From DASUPK01 sp963736305 (GTDB lineage: Bacteria > Actinomycetota > Thermoleophilia > Solirubrobacterales > 70-9): a DNA stretch of 64,000 nucleotides. Position 1 is the stretch's first letter. The number at the start of each line of letters is the position of its first letter. Under the pieces are notes generated by a model. That model was given only the letters and a program-made list of their open reading frames with translations. It was not told where the DNA came from and searched no databases. The position numbers and the translations under genes were made by a program. Positions 48,137 through 56,899 of the stretch are shown here, one piece after another. The stretch spans positions 682,001 through 746,000 of the forward strand of contig CAVTOD010000005.1 in assembly GCA_963736305.1 (NCBI GenBank), in the 5' to 3' direction.

Positions 48137-48916
48137 TCAGTCGCGAGCACGCGGCTGACAGCTAGGACACCAGTAGGTGGTCCGGGCCGAGTCGCCCTGC
48201 GCCCGGGACACGATCGCCGTTCCGCAGCGCGGGCAGGGCCTTCCCGCCTTTCGGTACACGTGGCTGGGTTGGCGCCCGGTATCGGCGGCTTCGAGCATGA
48301 GCGTCCGCGTGGCCGCGAGGGCCGCGATCAGATCCTGGTCGGTGAGCGAGCCCAGTTCCCGGTTCGGATCGAGACCGGCCGCGAAGCAGCCCTCTGACTT
48401 GAAGATGTTTCCGATTCCGGCCACCAGGCGCTGGCCCAGCAGCGCGTTGCCCAGCTCGAGCTCTGGCCGCGTCCCGCGGATTCGGGCGACGGCCAGAGCG
48501 GCGTCGAAGTCGTCCGCCAGGATGTCCGGACCGAGCCGAGCGAGCCGGGGGTCCCGGCGCAACTGGGCTTCCCGGGCGATCCGCATCGTCGAGCCGCCGA
48601 AGTTGACCGCCTCGGAGTCCTGGGCGGAGAGAGCGATCCACGCCTGATGAGCCGGCCGGCGCCAGCGCTCGCCGGCGCGGTAGAGCTGCCAGCTGCCGCG
48701 CATGCCGAGGTGGCTGTGCAGGGCGAGGGCGTCCTCGAAGTGGATCAGCAGGTGCTTGCCCCTGCTCTCGATGCGCTCGAGCGTGCGGCCGTCGAGCTCG
48801 GAGGCCGGCAGTCCCGCCGGCCGTCGCGGGCCCGGGGTGCGGGCGGAGATCTCCTTGCCGGCGAGGCTCGCCTCGAGGCGCCTGGCCAAGCGGAGGATCG
48901 TGTCCCCCTCGGCCAC
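48137..48916 (-). CDS. nei: Fpg/Nei family DNA glycosylase (endonuclease VIII-like) with Ala in place of the catalytic Pro
   Basis: Base-excision-repair protein of 259 residues. The N-terminus is M-A-E-G-D-T, whereas the family has P-E-G-D-T (or P-E-L-P) with Pro as the Schiff-base nucleophile; the adjacent Glu is kept. LASxLGMRGSW-type core (ALHSHLGMRGSWQLYRAG), the H2TH motif LVAGIGNIFKSEGCFAAGLDP and a C-terminal zinc finger (CPRCG and CPSCQ) are intact. The start is GTG. In Mycobacterium nei also sits beside lhr, as here. It may use the Ala amino group, as human NEIL3 uses Val, or be impaired. Confidence 0.9.
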   Translation of the reverse strand: MAEGDTILRLARRLEASLAGKEISARTPGPRRPAGLPASELDGRTLERIESRGKHLLIHFEDALALHSHLGMRGSWQLYRAGERWRRPAHQAWIALSAQDSEAVNFGGSTMRIAREAQLRRDPRLARLGPDILADDFDAALAVARIRGTRPELELGNALLGQRLVAGIGNIFKSEGCFAAGLDPNRELGSLTDQDLIAALAATRTLMLEAADTGRQPSHVYRKAGRPCPRCGTAIVSRAQGDSARTTYWCPSCQPRARD

Positions 48917-48988
48917 TAGATGATCGAGCCCGAATCGGCGTGCGCCCGGTGGCGCGCCCGGCCGAGCAGATCAAGGACGCAGGGCGAA

Positions 48989-49009
48989 GCCTTTGGTGGT
49001 GCCAAAGGC
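48989..49009. promoter_or_regulatory. Hairpin in the lhr-nei gap
   Basis: GCCTTTGG and CCAAAGGC form a perfect 8-bp stem with a 5-nt loop, and flanking GGGC/GCCC can extend it. The 164-bp gap between lhr and nei has no other convincing gene. There is no T-run, so a terminator role is not supported. Confidence 0.4.
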
Positions 49010-49080
49010 GAGCCCGAGGACGAAGAGATGCGAAGCGCCAGGCGCGTCATCCGGGTGCGCGGGGATTCGCGATCGGTCAT

Positions 49081-52000
49081 CTAGGCCACGAGGCGGCGCG
49101 GCTGGCGCCTGAAGCCTGCCTCGATCAGCGCGGCCTCCATCCCTGAGCCGATCACCGGCTCGCCGTCGAGGCGCTCGATCGCAAGCTTCTCGATCTGGCC
49201 GGCCTGGGCAGCGGCGGCCAGCTCGCCCAGCGCCGCCGCGAGCTCGTCGCCCTCGAGGGACTGCAGCCGCAGAATTCCCTTGCCGCCTCGCTCCACGTAG
49301 ATCAGCGGCTCGCCGTCCCGGAGCATCACGTAGGCCCCCGCCGTTCGCGCCGGCCGGCGCTGGCCCTCGAGCTTGGGCCAGGAGAGCGTGGCACCGTATG
49401 GATTGGCCGGATCAGTGGCGGCCAGCACCTGCAGCTCGTCATCCGCCTGGGGCATGCTGCGCAGGCGCTCTACCGCGCCGGGGAGGGCGAACTGGGCGCC
49501 GCCCAGACCCTCCACGAAATAGCCGCGCCGGGCCGTGCCGAGCAGCTCGAGGTTCTGAAGCTCGCCGTAGATCGAGGCGAACCCGCCCGGGATCCCCTCG
49601 GCGATCGCGGTCTCGCGGGTGACGATGCCGTGGCGCTCGAGCATCAGCTCGGCCAGGGCGCGCATCCGGGGGCCGGCGGTGGGGGCGTCCGCGAACAGCG
49701 GCGCGCTCAGCGACCAGCGCCCGATCACGGTCCCGGCCGCCGCCGCCCGCCGCCGGGCGAACCGGCGCCCGCCGCGCTCCGAGCGCTGGGCGGAGCGCAG
49801 CCGGGGAGCGCGCAGCGGGGCAAAGGCGTCGTTCGTCACCTCGCCCGACCAGGCCAGGTCCCAGAGGGCCTCGTGGAGCTCCTCCGCGGATCCCTCCAGC
49901 TCAAGCAGGTCGAGCCAGAAGCACGGGCCGTGTGCGAGGCGCTCGCGGATCAGGTCATGGACCGGGCCGTCGGGCGCGTCCAGCTTGGCGTTGCCGGGGG
50001 GCGGGCCCGCGAGCCGGACGTCCTCGCGGAAGTACAGCGCCACCTTGCCGTCGTTTCGGCCGAGCGCCCCGGCCCCGACCCAGACGAGCTCTCCGCTGGT
50101 GCAGAGCTCGTCGAGCCACGTGGGGCTGTAGGAACCGAGCCGGCGGGGAAGCACGTCGCGCTCCCAGGTCTTCGGCGTGAGCGCCACCCCCTGGAGGGAG
50201 ACGAGCGCCTCGCGCAGACGGTCGGGACCGGCGCCGGAGCGGCCGTGGGCGTCGACGTTCTGCCAGCTCGGCAGGAAGCGGGCCAGCTCGCGCGGGTCGG
50301 TTGCCTCGACCTCCTTGCGCAGCCTGGCGAGGCTGGCGCGGCGCAGGCGCCGCAGGACATCGGCCTCGCACCACTCGCGGGAGGTGCCGCCCGGGAGGAG
50401 CTCGCCCCGGACGACGTTGCCGGATCGCTCCAGCTCCTTCAGGGCGGAGCTCGGATCGACGCCGTAGCGGTCGGCGAGCTGCCGGGTCGGGAAGGGCACG
50501 TGGGTGGCGGCATAGCGCCGGACCAGGGAGACCAGCGCGTCGTCGATCGGCTCCAGGAAGCTCTCGGGCAGCCCCGCCGGAGGCGGCACGCCGAGCGCGT
50601 CCCGGTAGAGGCCGGCATCCTCGGCGGCGATGAAGCGCTCCTCGCCGGCGATCCTCACAGCGGCCGCCCGGCGCTCCTTGACCAGTTTCTCGAGCATCGA
50701 TGCCGCCGAGTAGCCCTCCTCCGTGCGCTGCTCGCACTCATCCGCCGTCAGGTCGCCGAGGCGGCGGAGGATCTGCTGGAGGCCGTCGCGGTCCTTGGCA
50801 AGGCCCGCCTCGGTCAGGTGCTGGAGCTGCATGGCCACCTCCTCGAGCGCCTCCGGATCGATCAGCTCGCGGAGCTCCTCCTGCCCGAGCAGCTCGGCGA
50901 GCAGGTCGCGATCGAGGGCGAGGGCCGCCGCGCGGCGCTCCGCGTTCGGCGTGTCCCCCTCGTACATGTAGGTGGCGACGTAGTCGAAGAGGAGCGAGGA
51001 GGCGAAGGGCGACGCCGTGGGCGTCTCGACCTCGACCATCGTGATCTTGCGCGAGTGGAGGTCGCGCAGCAGCTCCTTGAGGGAGGGAAGGTCGAGGACG
51101 TCGCGCATCACCTCCCGATAGGTCTCGAGGATCACCGGGAAGCGCGGGAAGTCGCGGGCGACCTCGAGCAGGCTCTGGGACTTGAGGCGCTGCTGCCAGA
51201 GCGGGGTTCGCTTGCCGGGCCACGCCCGCGGGATCAGCAGGGAGCGGGCGGCGTTCTCGCGGAAGCGGGCGCCGAAGAGGGCCGACCCGGAGAGCTCGCG
51301 GATCACCAGGTCCTCGAGCTCGTCGGGCTCGATCATCACCAGGTCGCCGGGCGGCGGCTCGTCGGCGTCGGGAAGGTGGATGACGATCCCGTCGTCGGAC
51401 CAGATCGCGTCGGCCTCCAGATCCTTGTCGTCGCGGATCTTGGCGGCGAGCGCGAGTCCCCATGCGGCGTGCACCCGCCCGCCGAAGGGCGAGAGAACGC
51501 AGAGCCGCCAGTCGCCGATCTCGTCGCGGAAGCGCTCGATCACGATCGCCTCGTCCGAGGGGACGACCCGCGTGGCGGCCTGCTGCTCGGTCAGGTAGTT
51601 GACGAGGTTCTGGGCGGCAAGCTTGTCGAGGTCGTTCTCCTTGGCGAGCTTCTTCGGATCCGCGTTCACCGCCTCGCGGCTGAAGGCGCCGATCGCCCTG
51701 CCGAGCTCGGCGGGCCTGCCGATCCCGTCGCCGCGCCAGAAGGGGACCGCCCCGGGCGTCCCGGGCGCGGGCGTGACGATCACCCGGTCGCGGGTGATCT
51801 CCTCGATTCGCCATGTGCTGGCGCCGAGCAGGAAGGTCTGGCCGGGACGTGCCTCGTAGACCATCTCCTCGTCGAGCTCTCCGACCCGGCGGCCGTCGGG
51901 GAGATGGACGCCGTACAGGCCGCGGTCGGGGATCGTTCCCGCATTCGCGACCGCCAGCTGGCGCGCGCCCGGACGGCCGCGCATCGTGCCCTTCGTGCGA

Positions 52001-53589
52001 TCCCAGACGATCCGGGGGCGCAGCTCGGCGAATCGCTCGGAGGGATAGCGCCCGTCGAGCATGTCGAGCACGTTCTCGAGCTGCTCGCGCGAGAGCTCGG
52101 CGAATGGCTGAGCCGCCCGGACCAGGCTCTCGACCTCGTCCACCTTCCACTCGTCCAGCGCCGCCATCGAGACGAGGTGCTGGGCCAGCACGTCGAGCGG
52201 GTTCTGGGGGATGACGGTCTCCTCGATCTCGCCCGAGCGCATGCGGCGGGCGACGACCGCGCACTCGAGGAGATCGGCCCGGAACTTCGGGAAGATCCGC
52301 CCCTTCGAGACCTCGCCGAGCGTATGGCCGGCGCGGCCGACGCGCTGCAGCCCGCGGGTGACGGACTTCGGCGACTCGACCTGGATCACGAGGTCGACGG
52401 CGCCCATGTCGATGCCGAGCTCGAGAGACGAGGTCGCGACCAGGCAGGGGAGCTGCCCCGATTTGAGCATCTCCTCGACCAGGGCGCGCTCCTCGTGTGA
52501 GAGCGATCCGTGGTGGGCGCGGGCGATCTCGGGCGGAGCCTTATCGCCATTCTTGGCGTTGCCCGCGTGCTCGGTGGCCGGAAGCTCCTCCTCGATCTCG
52601 TCGTTGTGCATCTCGTTGAGGCGCTTCGCGATCCGCTCGGCGGCACGCCGGTTGTTGACGAAGACGATCGTCGAGTTGTGCTCGCGCACGAGGCGCAGAA
52701 GCTCGGGATAGATCGCCGGCCAGATCGAGCGGGTGTTGGTCGCGGGGTCGAGGGAGGCCTCGATCGGTCCCGGGTCGATTCGCTCGGGTGAGTGATTCTG
52801 CTTTGGATGGGGCGTCTTGCCGGTGTCGGCGCCGTCTCGCCGCTTGTTGGACAGCGGGCTGGGCTCCGCCATGTCCTCGACCGGCACCACGATCTCCAGG
52901 TCGAGCTGCTTGGGCTCCGAGGCGTCGACGATCTTGCACTCGCGGCCGCCGCCGACGAGGAACTGCCCGATTCGCTCGAGCGGCCGCTGCGTGGCCGACA
53001 GGCCGATCCTCTGCATGCGGTCTTCGCCGCCCAGGTGGTCGAGGCGCTCCATCGTCACCGCCAGATGGCTGCCTCGCTTGGATGGCGCCACGGCGTGGAT
53101 CTCGTCGACGATCACGGCCTCGACGCCTCCGAGGATCTCGCGGGCGCCCGAGCTGATCATCAGATAGAGCGACTCGGGGGTGGTGATCAGGATGTCCGGC
53201 GGCTCGCGGCGCATGGCGCGGCGCTCGGACTGCGGCGTGTCGCCCGTGCGCAGGGCCACCGAGATCGGCGCGCCGACCCCCCGCAGGGGGGCCCTCAGGT
53301 TGCGTTCGATGTCGTAGGAGAGCGCCTTGAGGGGGGAGATGTAGACGATCCGCACGCCCGAGCCGAGGCGCTCCGGCTCCCGCGCGAGTCGGTCGATCCC
53401 CCAGAGGAACGAGGCCAGGGTCTTTCCCGATCCCGTGGGGGCGCAGATCAGGGTGTGCGCACCGGAGGCGATTGCGGGCCAGCCAGCCGCCTGTGCGGGC
53501 GTGGCCGCCTCGAAGGACGCCTGAAACCACTTCCTGACCGGCTCGGAGAAGGGCTCCAGGGGTGACTTTGGGGTCGTGGGCGTACTCAT
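49081..53589 (-). CDS. lhr: Lhr family DEAD/DEAH-box ATP-dependent DNA/RNA helicase (long form)
   Basis: Very large SF2 helicase of 1502 residues. Walker A is LICAPTGSGKTLASFLW (Lys 56), motif II VDEIHAVAPSKRGSHLAVT, motif III GLSATQRPLERI, motif V LGIDMGAVDLVIQVESP and motif VI RGLQRVGRAGHTLG. The Lhr winged-helix and core domains and the long Lhr C-terminal domain follow. Lhr is a 3-prime to 5-prime DNA-tracking helicase linked to repair, including mitomycin damage in mycobacteria. The gene is followed by nei on the same strand, a conserved actinobacterial pair. The ATG follows TAGGTT at only 4 nt, so the exact start could be slightly downstream. Confidence 0.95.
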   Translation of the reverse strand: MSTPTTPKSPLEPFSEPVRKWFQASFEAATPAQAAGWPAIASGAHTLICAPTGSGKTLASFLWGIDRLAREPERLGSGVRIVYISPLKALSYDIERNLRAPLRGVGAPISVALRTGDTPQSERRAMRREPPDILITTPESLYLMISSGAREILGGVEAVIVDEIHAVAPSKRGSHLAVTMERLDHLGGEDRMQRIGLSATQRPLERIGQFLVGGGRECKIVDASEPKQLDLEIVVPVEDMAEPSPLSNKRRDGADTGKTPHPKQNHSPERIDPGPIEASLDPATNTRSIWPAIYPELLRLVREHNSTIVFVNNRRAAERIAKRLNEMHNDEIEEELPATEHAGNAKNGDKAPPEIARAHHGSLSHEERALVEEMLKSGQLPCLVATSSLELGIDMGAVDLVIQVESPKSVTRGLQRVGRAGHTLGEVSKGRIFPKFRADLLECAVVARRMRSGEIEETVIPQNPLDVLAQHLVSMAALDEWKVDEVESLVRAAQPFAELSREQLENVLDMLDGRYPSERFAELRPRIVWDRTKGTMRGRPGARQLAVANAGTIPDRGLYGVHLPDGRRVGELDEEMVYEARPGQTFLLGASTWRIEEITRDRVIVTPAPGTPGAVPFWRGDGIGRPAELGRAIGAFSREAVNADPKKLAKENDLDKLAAQNLVNYLTEQQAATRVVPSDEAIVIERFRDEIGDWRLCVLSPFGGRVHAAWGLALAAKIRDDKDLEADAIWSDDGIVIHLPDADEPPPGDLVMIEPDELEDLVIRELSGSALFGARFRENAARSLLIPRAWPGKRTPLWQQRLKSQSLLEVARDFPRFPVILETYREVMRDVLDLPSLKELLRDLHSRKITMVEVETPTASPFASSLLFDYVATYMYEGDTPNAERRAAALALDRDLLAELLGQEELRELIDPEALEEVAMQLQHLTEAGLAKDRDGLQQILRRLGDLTADECEQRTEEGYSAASMLEKLVKERRAAAVRIAGEERFIAAEDAGLYRDALGVPPPAGLPESFLEPIDDALVSLVRRYAATHVPFPTRQLADRYGVDPSSALKELERSGNVVRGELLPGGTSREWCEADVLRRLRRASLARLRKEVEATDPRELARFLPSWQNVDAHGRSGAGPDRLREALVSLQGVALTPKTWERDVLPRRLGSYSPTWLDELCTSGELVWVGAGALGRNDGKVALYFREDVRLAGPPPGNAKLDAPDGPVHDLIRERLAHGPCFWLDLLELEGSAEELHEALWDLAWSGEVTNDAFAPLRAPRLRSAQRSERGGRRFARRRAAAAGTVIGRWSLSAPLFADAPTAGPRMRALAELMLERHGIVTRETAIAEGIPGGFASIYGELQNLELLGTARRGYFVEGLGGAQFALPGAVERLRSMPQADDELQVLAATDPANPYGATLSWPKLEGQRRPARTAGAYVMLRDGEPLIYVERGGKGILRLQSLEGDELAAALGELAAAAQAGQIEKLAIERLDGEPVIGSGMEAALIEAGFRRQPRRLVA

Positions 53590-53620
53590 GCCGAACCTAC
53601 TGACCTTACCGATCGCCCAG

Positions 53621-53671
53621 CTCCGGTCTATCGATTGGCGAGTTCCTCCGGTCTATCCGGAAGAACTCGCC
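53621..53671. repeat. Direct repeat and long hairpin upstream of lhr
   Basis: CTCCGGTCTATC occurs at 53621-53632 and again at 53646-53657. The second copy lies within a hairpin from 53637 to 53671: GGCGAGTTC pairs perfectly with GAACTCGCC, and inside it TCCGG pairs with CCGGA around a 5-nt loop, with one mismatch between the two stems. Confidence 0.6.
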
Positions 53672-53689
53672 GACACCCTGGATTTGGGC

Positions 53690-55846
53690 CTAGGAGCGGC
53701 CCTCGGCGGTGCCCACGGCGACCCGTTCCACGTCCAGCCGCGGCAGGAACCGCTCGAGCCAGTCCGGGATCCACCAGTTCCGCTTGCCGAGCAACTGCAT
53801 CACGGCCGGCACCAGCACCATCCGCACGATCGTCGCGTCCAGGAAGATCGCCGACGCCAGGCCGATGCCGAACAGCTTGAGGAACGTGTCCGACGAGGCC
53901 AGGAAGGCGAGGAACACCACGACCATGATCGCCGCTGCCGCCGTGATCACCCGGGCCGTCTTCGCGAGGCCATCGGCGACCGCCCGGCGCGTGTCCCCAT
54001 CCTTGAGGTACTCCTCGCGGATCCGCGAGACCAGGAAGACCTCGTAGTCCATCGAGAGGCCGAAGAGGATCGCGAACATCATCACCGGCATGAAGGGCGC
54101 GATGGGCACCTCGTGATCGATGCCGATCAGGTTGCTGAGCCCACCGCCGTTGGAGGCAAGCGTCATCACGCCGTAGGCAGCACTCACCGAAAGCAGGTTC
54201 ATCACCCCGGCCTTGAGCGAGATGAACGGCGAGTGGAAGGCGACCAGGAGCAGCAGGAACGAGAGGCCGACCACGCCGACGATGAAGAGCGGCATCCGGT
54301 CCTTGATGAAGGCACTCTGATCCTCCAGCGCGGCCGTGACGCCGCCGACCTTGACGTCGATCCCGGAGCTGCCAACCACGGCCGGAATCGTGTCATCCCG
54401 CAGCCGGTGCACGAGGTCCGTCGTCTCGCTGTCCTGAGGTGAGCTCTTCGGGATCACCGGGATCAGAGCCGCATCGCCCGCGGAGTTGACCCTGGTCGGT
54501 CCCACGAAGGCAACGTCCGGATCGGAGCGGACCTTGGTCGCCAGAGCGTCCATCGTCGCCTTGTCCGATGCGCTGGGCAGCGTGGCGGCGATGACCACCG
54601 GGCCGTTGGTGCCCGGGCCGAAGCCGTCGGTGATCAGGTCGTAGGCCTGCCGGGTCATCGAGTCCGGCGGATCGTTGCCCGCGTCCGGGAATCCGAGTCG
54701 CATACCGAGTGCCGGCGCGGCCAGCGCGAGCAGGATCGCGGTGGCGACGATCGCTGCGGTCCAGGGACGCCGCTGCACCATGTGGCTCCAGCGAGCGGCG
54801 GGCGACTCCTCGCCGGTGTCGGCATCCGCCCGCAACGTCCGGCCGAGGAGCGGGATGCGCAGACGGTCGACCCGCGGGCCGAGGTAGGACAGCAACGCCG
54901 GCAGCAGGGTGATCGAGGCGAGCATCACGACGAGCACGGCGATTGCGGCAGAGAGCGCGACACCGTACATGTAGGAGAGGCCGGTGAGGAACAAGCCGAG
55001 CACCGCGATCACGACGGTGCAGCCGGCGATGATCACGCTCCGACCGGCGGTGGTGACTGCCTCGACAACTGCGTCGTGACGGTCCTTTCCGTCGCGCATC
55101 GCCGAGCGGAACCGGGTCAGGACGAGCAGGGAGTAGTCGATGCCTACGCCGATCCCGATCAGACCCGAGACCGCGGTCGTCCAGTCGGGGACGTCGATGA
55201 CGTTTGCGAGCAGAGGAATCAGGCCGGCCGAGGAGATGCCGAGTCCGGCAAGGGCGATCCCAAGCGGTAGGCCGGCCGCCACGACCGAGCCGAAGGCGAT
55301 CAGCAGGACGATCGCGGCGCCGAGGAACCCGATGCCCTCCGGGCTTGCCTGCGACTCCGCCCGCTGGATTGGATCGCCGCCCAGCTTGATCTCCAGCCCG
55401 TTGCCGTCATTCGCCTGGGCGGCGTCGATCAGCTGCGTGCCCTGGTCCTTGGTTACGTCCCAGCCCGGAACGGTCAGCGGCAGGGTCGTCGTCCCGAACT
55501 GTCCGTTCTGCGAGTAGCGGATCGCAGTGTGGGTCGAGATGTGGTTCACCTTCTCGACCTGGGCGAAGAACGCGTTCATGCGCTGCTGGGCCGCTGGGCT
55601 GCGGACCCCCTCCGGGTCCTTCCAGACGACGTAGATCTCCTGTCCGGAGTACCCGCCGAAGCGCTGCTGGGTGATGTCGCTCGCGGCCTTAGACTCAGAG
55701 CCGGGCGTGTTGTAGTCGGCGTTGAACTCGCCCTTGAGCGCTCCCCCCACGCCGATGATCACGATCATCGCCGCGATCCAGGCGAGCACCATGCGGCCGC
55801 GCCGGCGGTAGGCGATGTCTGCGAGACGGGTCAGGTAACGCGTCAT
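53690..55846 (-). CDS. MMPL-family RND transporter
   Basis: Membrane transporter of 718 residues with two repeats of one helix, a large outer domain and five helices. The proton-relay motifs are GIGVGIDYSLLVLTRFR in the first half and FGLSMDYEVFLVSRIREEY in the second. MMPL proteins export lipids, siderophores or drugs in actinobacteria. The starting ITRxADIAYRRRGR-type segment (RLADIAYRRRGRMVLAWIA) is common in YdfJ-like members. No lipid-synthesis gene is adjacent and no regulator is beside it, so the cargo is unknown. Confidence 0.93.
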   Translation of the reverse strand: MTRYLTRLADIAYRRRGRMVLAWIAAMIVIIGVGGALKGEFNADYNTPGSESKAASDITQQRFGGYSGQEIYVVWKDPEGVRSPAAQQRMNAFFAQVEKVNHISTHTAIRYSQNGQFGTTTLPLTVPGWDVTKDQGTQLIDAAQANDGNGLEIKLGGDPIQRAESQASPEGIGFLGAAIVLLIAFGSVVAAGLPLGIALAGLGISSAGLIPLLANVIDVPDWTTAVSGLIGIGVGIDYSLLVLTRFRSAMRDGKDRHDAVVEAVTTAGRSVIIAGCTVVIAVLGLFLTGLSYMYGVALSAAIAVLVVMLASITLLPALLSYLGPRVDRLRIPLLGRTLRADADTGEESPAARWSHMVQRRPWTAAIVATAILLALAAPALGMRLGFPDAGNDPPDSMTRQAYDLITDGFGPGTNGPVVIAATLPSASDKATMDALATKVRSDPDVAFVGPTRVNSAGDAALIPVIPKSSPQDSETTDLVHRLRDDTIPAVVGSSGIDVKVGGVTAALEDQSAFIKDRMPLFIVGVVGLSFLLLLVAFHSPFISLKAGVMNLLSVSAAYGVMTLASNGGGLSNLIGIDHEVPIAPFMPVMMFAILFGLSMDYEVFLVSRIREEYLKDGDTRRAVADGLAKTARVITAAAAIMVVVFLAFLASSDTFLKLFGIGLASAIFLDATIVRMVLVPAVMQLLGKRNWWIPDWLERFLPRLDVERVAVGTAEGRS

Positions 55847-55900
55847 CCACGGCCCGTTCTAGCAAGAGGCGCCCTTCGGCGTCTTCTCCAAACCTGCTGA

Positions 55901-56899
55901 CTACTTCAGGGGCTTGCCGTAGTGGCGCTCGTAGTACTCGCGGTAGTCGCCTGAGCGGATCGGTGCCCACCAACCCTCGTTCTCGCGGTACCAGTGGACA
56001 GTCCGCTCGATCCCCTCGTCGAAGTTCACGGCGGCCCGCCAGCCGAGCGCCTCGAGCCGGGCGGCCGAGAGCGAGTAGCGGCGATCGTGGCCCGGACGGT
56101 CCTTCACGTACTCGATCAGGGACTCGTCACGATCCGTGAGCGCGAGGATTCGCCGGATGACCTCGATGTTGGGAAGCTCGTCGGGGCCGCCGACGTTGTA
56201 GACGTTGCCCGGCTCGCCGCTCTCCAGCACCGCGTCCACGGCCGAGCAGCAATCCTCGACGTAGAGCCAGTTCCGCACCTGCATGCCGTCGCCGTAGACG
56301 GGCAGTGGATCACCGGCGAGCGCGTTCAGGATGCAGAGCGGGATCAGCTTCTCGGGGTACTGGTAGGGGCCGTAGTTGTTGGAGGCGCGCATGATCAGCG
56401 CCTCGGCTCCATAGGTGCGGGCGAAGGCCCAGACCAACAGGTCGCCGCCGGCCTTGGAGGCCGAGTACGGGGAGGAGGGGGCGAGCGGCGACTCCTCGGT
56501 CGCCGACCCCATCTCGAAGTCGCCGTAGACCTCGTCCGTCGAGAACTGCAGGTAGCGGACGCCCGCGTCGCGGGCCGCCTCGAGCAGGACGTAAGTGCCG
56601 AAGACATCGGTGGTGATGAACTCGCCGGGCGCCTCGATCGAGCGGTCGACGTGGGACTCGGCGGCGAAGTTGACCACCGCGTCGCAGTCCTCGACCGCGC
56701 CGCGAGCGGCGCCGCGTTCGGCGATGTCGGCCTCGACCAGCTCGAAGCGGTCCTCGGGAAGACCCTCGAAGTTCTCCCGGCGACCCGCATAGGTGAGCTT
56801 GTCGATCACGCGTACGGAGTCATCGGGATGGTTGGCGAGGCGCAACCTCACATAGTTGGAGCCGATGAAGCCGGCGCCGCCGGCGACCAGCAGCTTCAC
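55901..56899 (-). CDS. rmlB: dTDP-glucose 4,6-dehydratase
   Basis: Extended SDR enzyme of 332 residues, second step of dTDP-rhamnose synthesis. The cofactor motif is GGAGFIGSNYVRL, with NFAAESHVDRSI, the TDEVYGD signature (catalytic Asp-Glu), and the Tyr-Lys pair in PYSASKAGGDLLVWAFART. RASNNYGPYQYPEKLIPL and GDGMQVRNWLYVEDCC are typical RmlB blocks. It overlaps rmlD by 4 bp. It is the last gene of the rmlA-rmlD-rmlB operon. Confidence 0.96.
   Translation of the reverse strand: MKLLVAGGAGFIGSNYVRLRLANHPDDSVRVIDKLTYAGRRENFEGLPEDRFELVEADIAERGAARGAVEDCDAVVNFAAESHVDRSIEAPGEFITTDVFGTYVLLEAARDAGVRYLQFSTDEVYGDFEMGSATEESPLAPSSPYSASKAGGDLLVWAFARTYGAEALIMRASNNYGPYQYPEKLIPLCILNALAGDPLPVYGDGMQVRNWLYVEDCCSAVDAVLESGEPGNVYNVGGPDELPNIEVIRRILALTDRDESLIEYVKDRPGHDRRYSLSAARLEALGWRAAVNFDEGIERTVHWYRENEGWWAPIRSGDYREYYERHYGKPLK

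Noticed and set aside
48916..49050. A 44-codon minus-strand frame between lhr and nei
   Set aside because: It has no ribosome-binding site or leaderless -10, and Ser/Pro/Arg-rich composition. The interval is better explained as structured spacer.
49630..52500. A 956-codon plus-strand frame
   Set aside because: It is antisense to lhr, whose helicase motifs are complete; the plus-strand product is repetitive and Glu/Arg/Ala-rich without motifs.
53637..53671. Rho-independent terminator of the MMPL gene
   Set aside because: The stem is strong but no T-run follows on the minus strand, and the interruption and direct repeat fit a regulatory site better.
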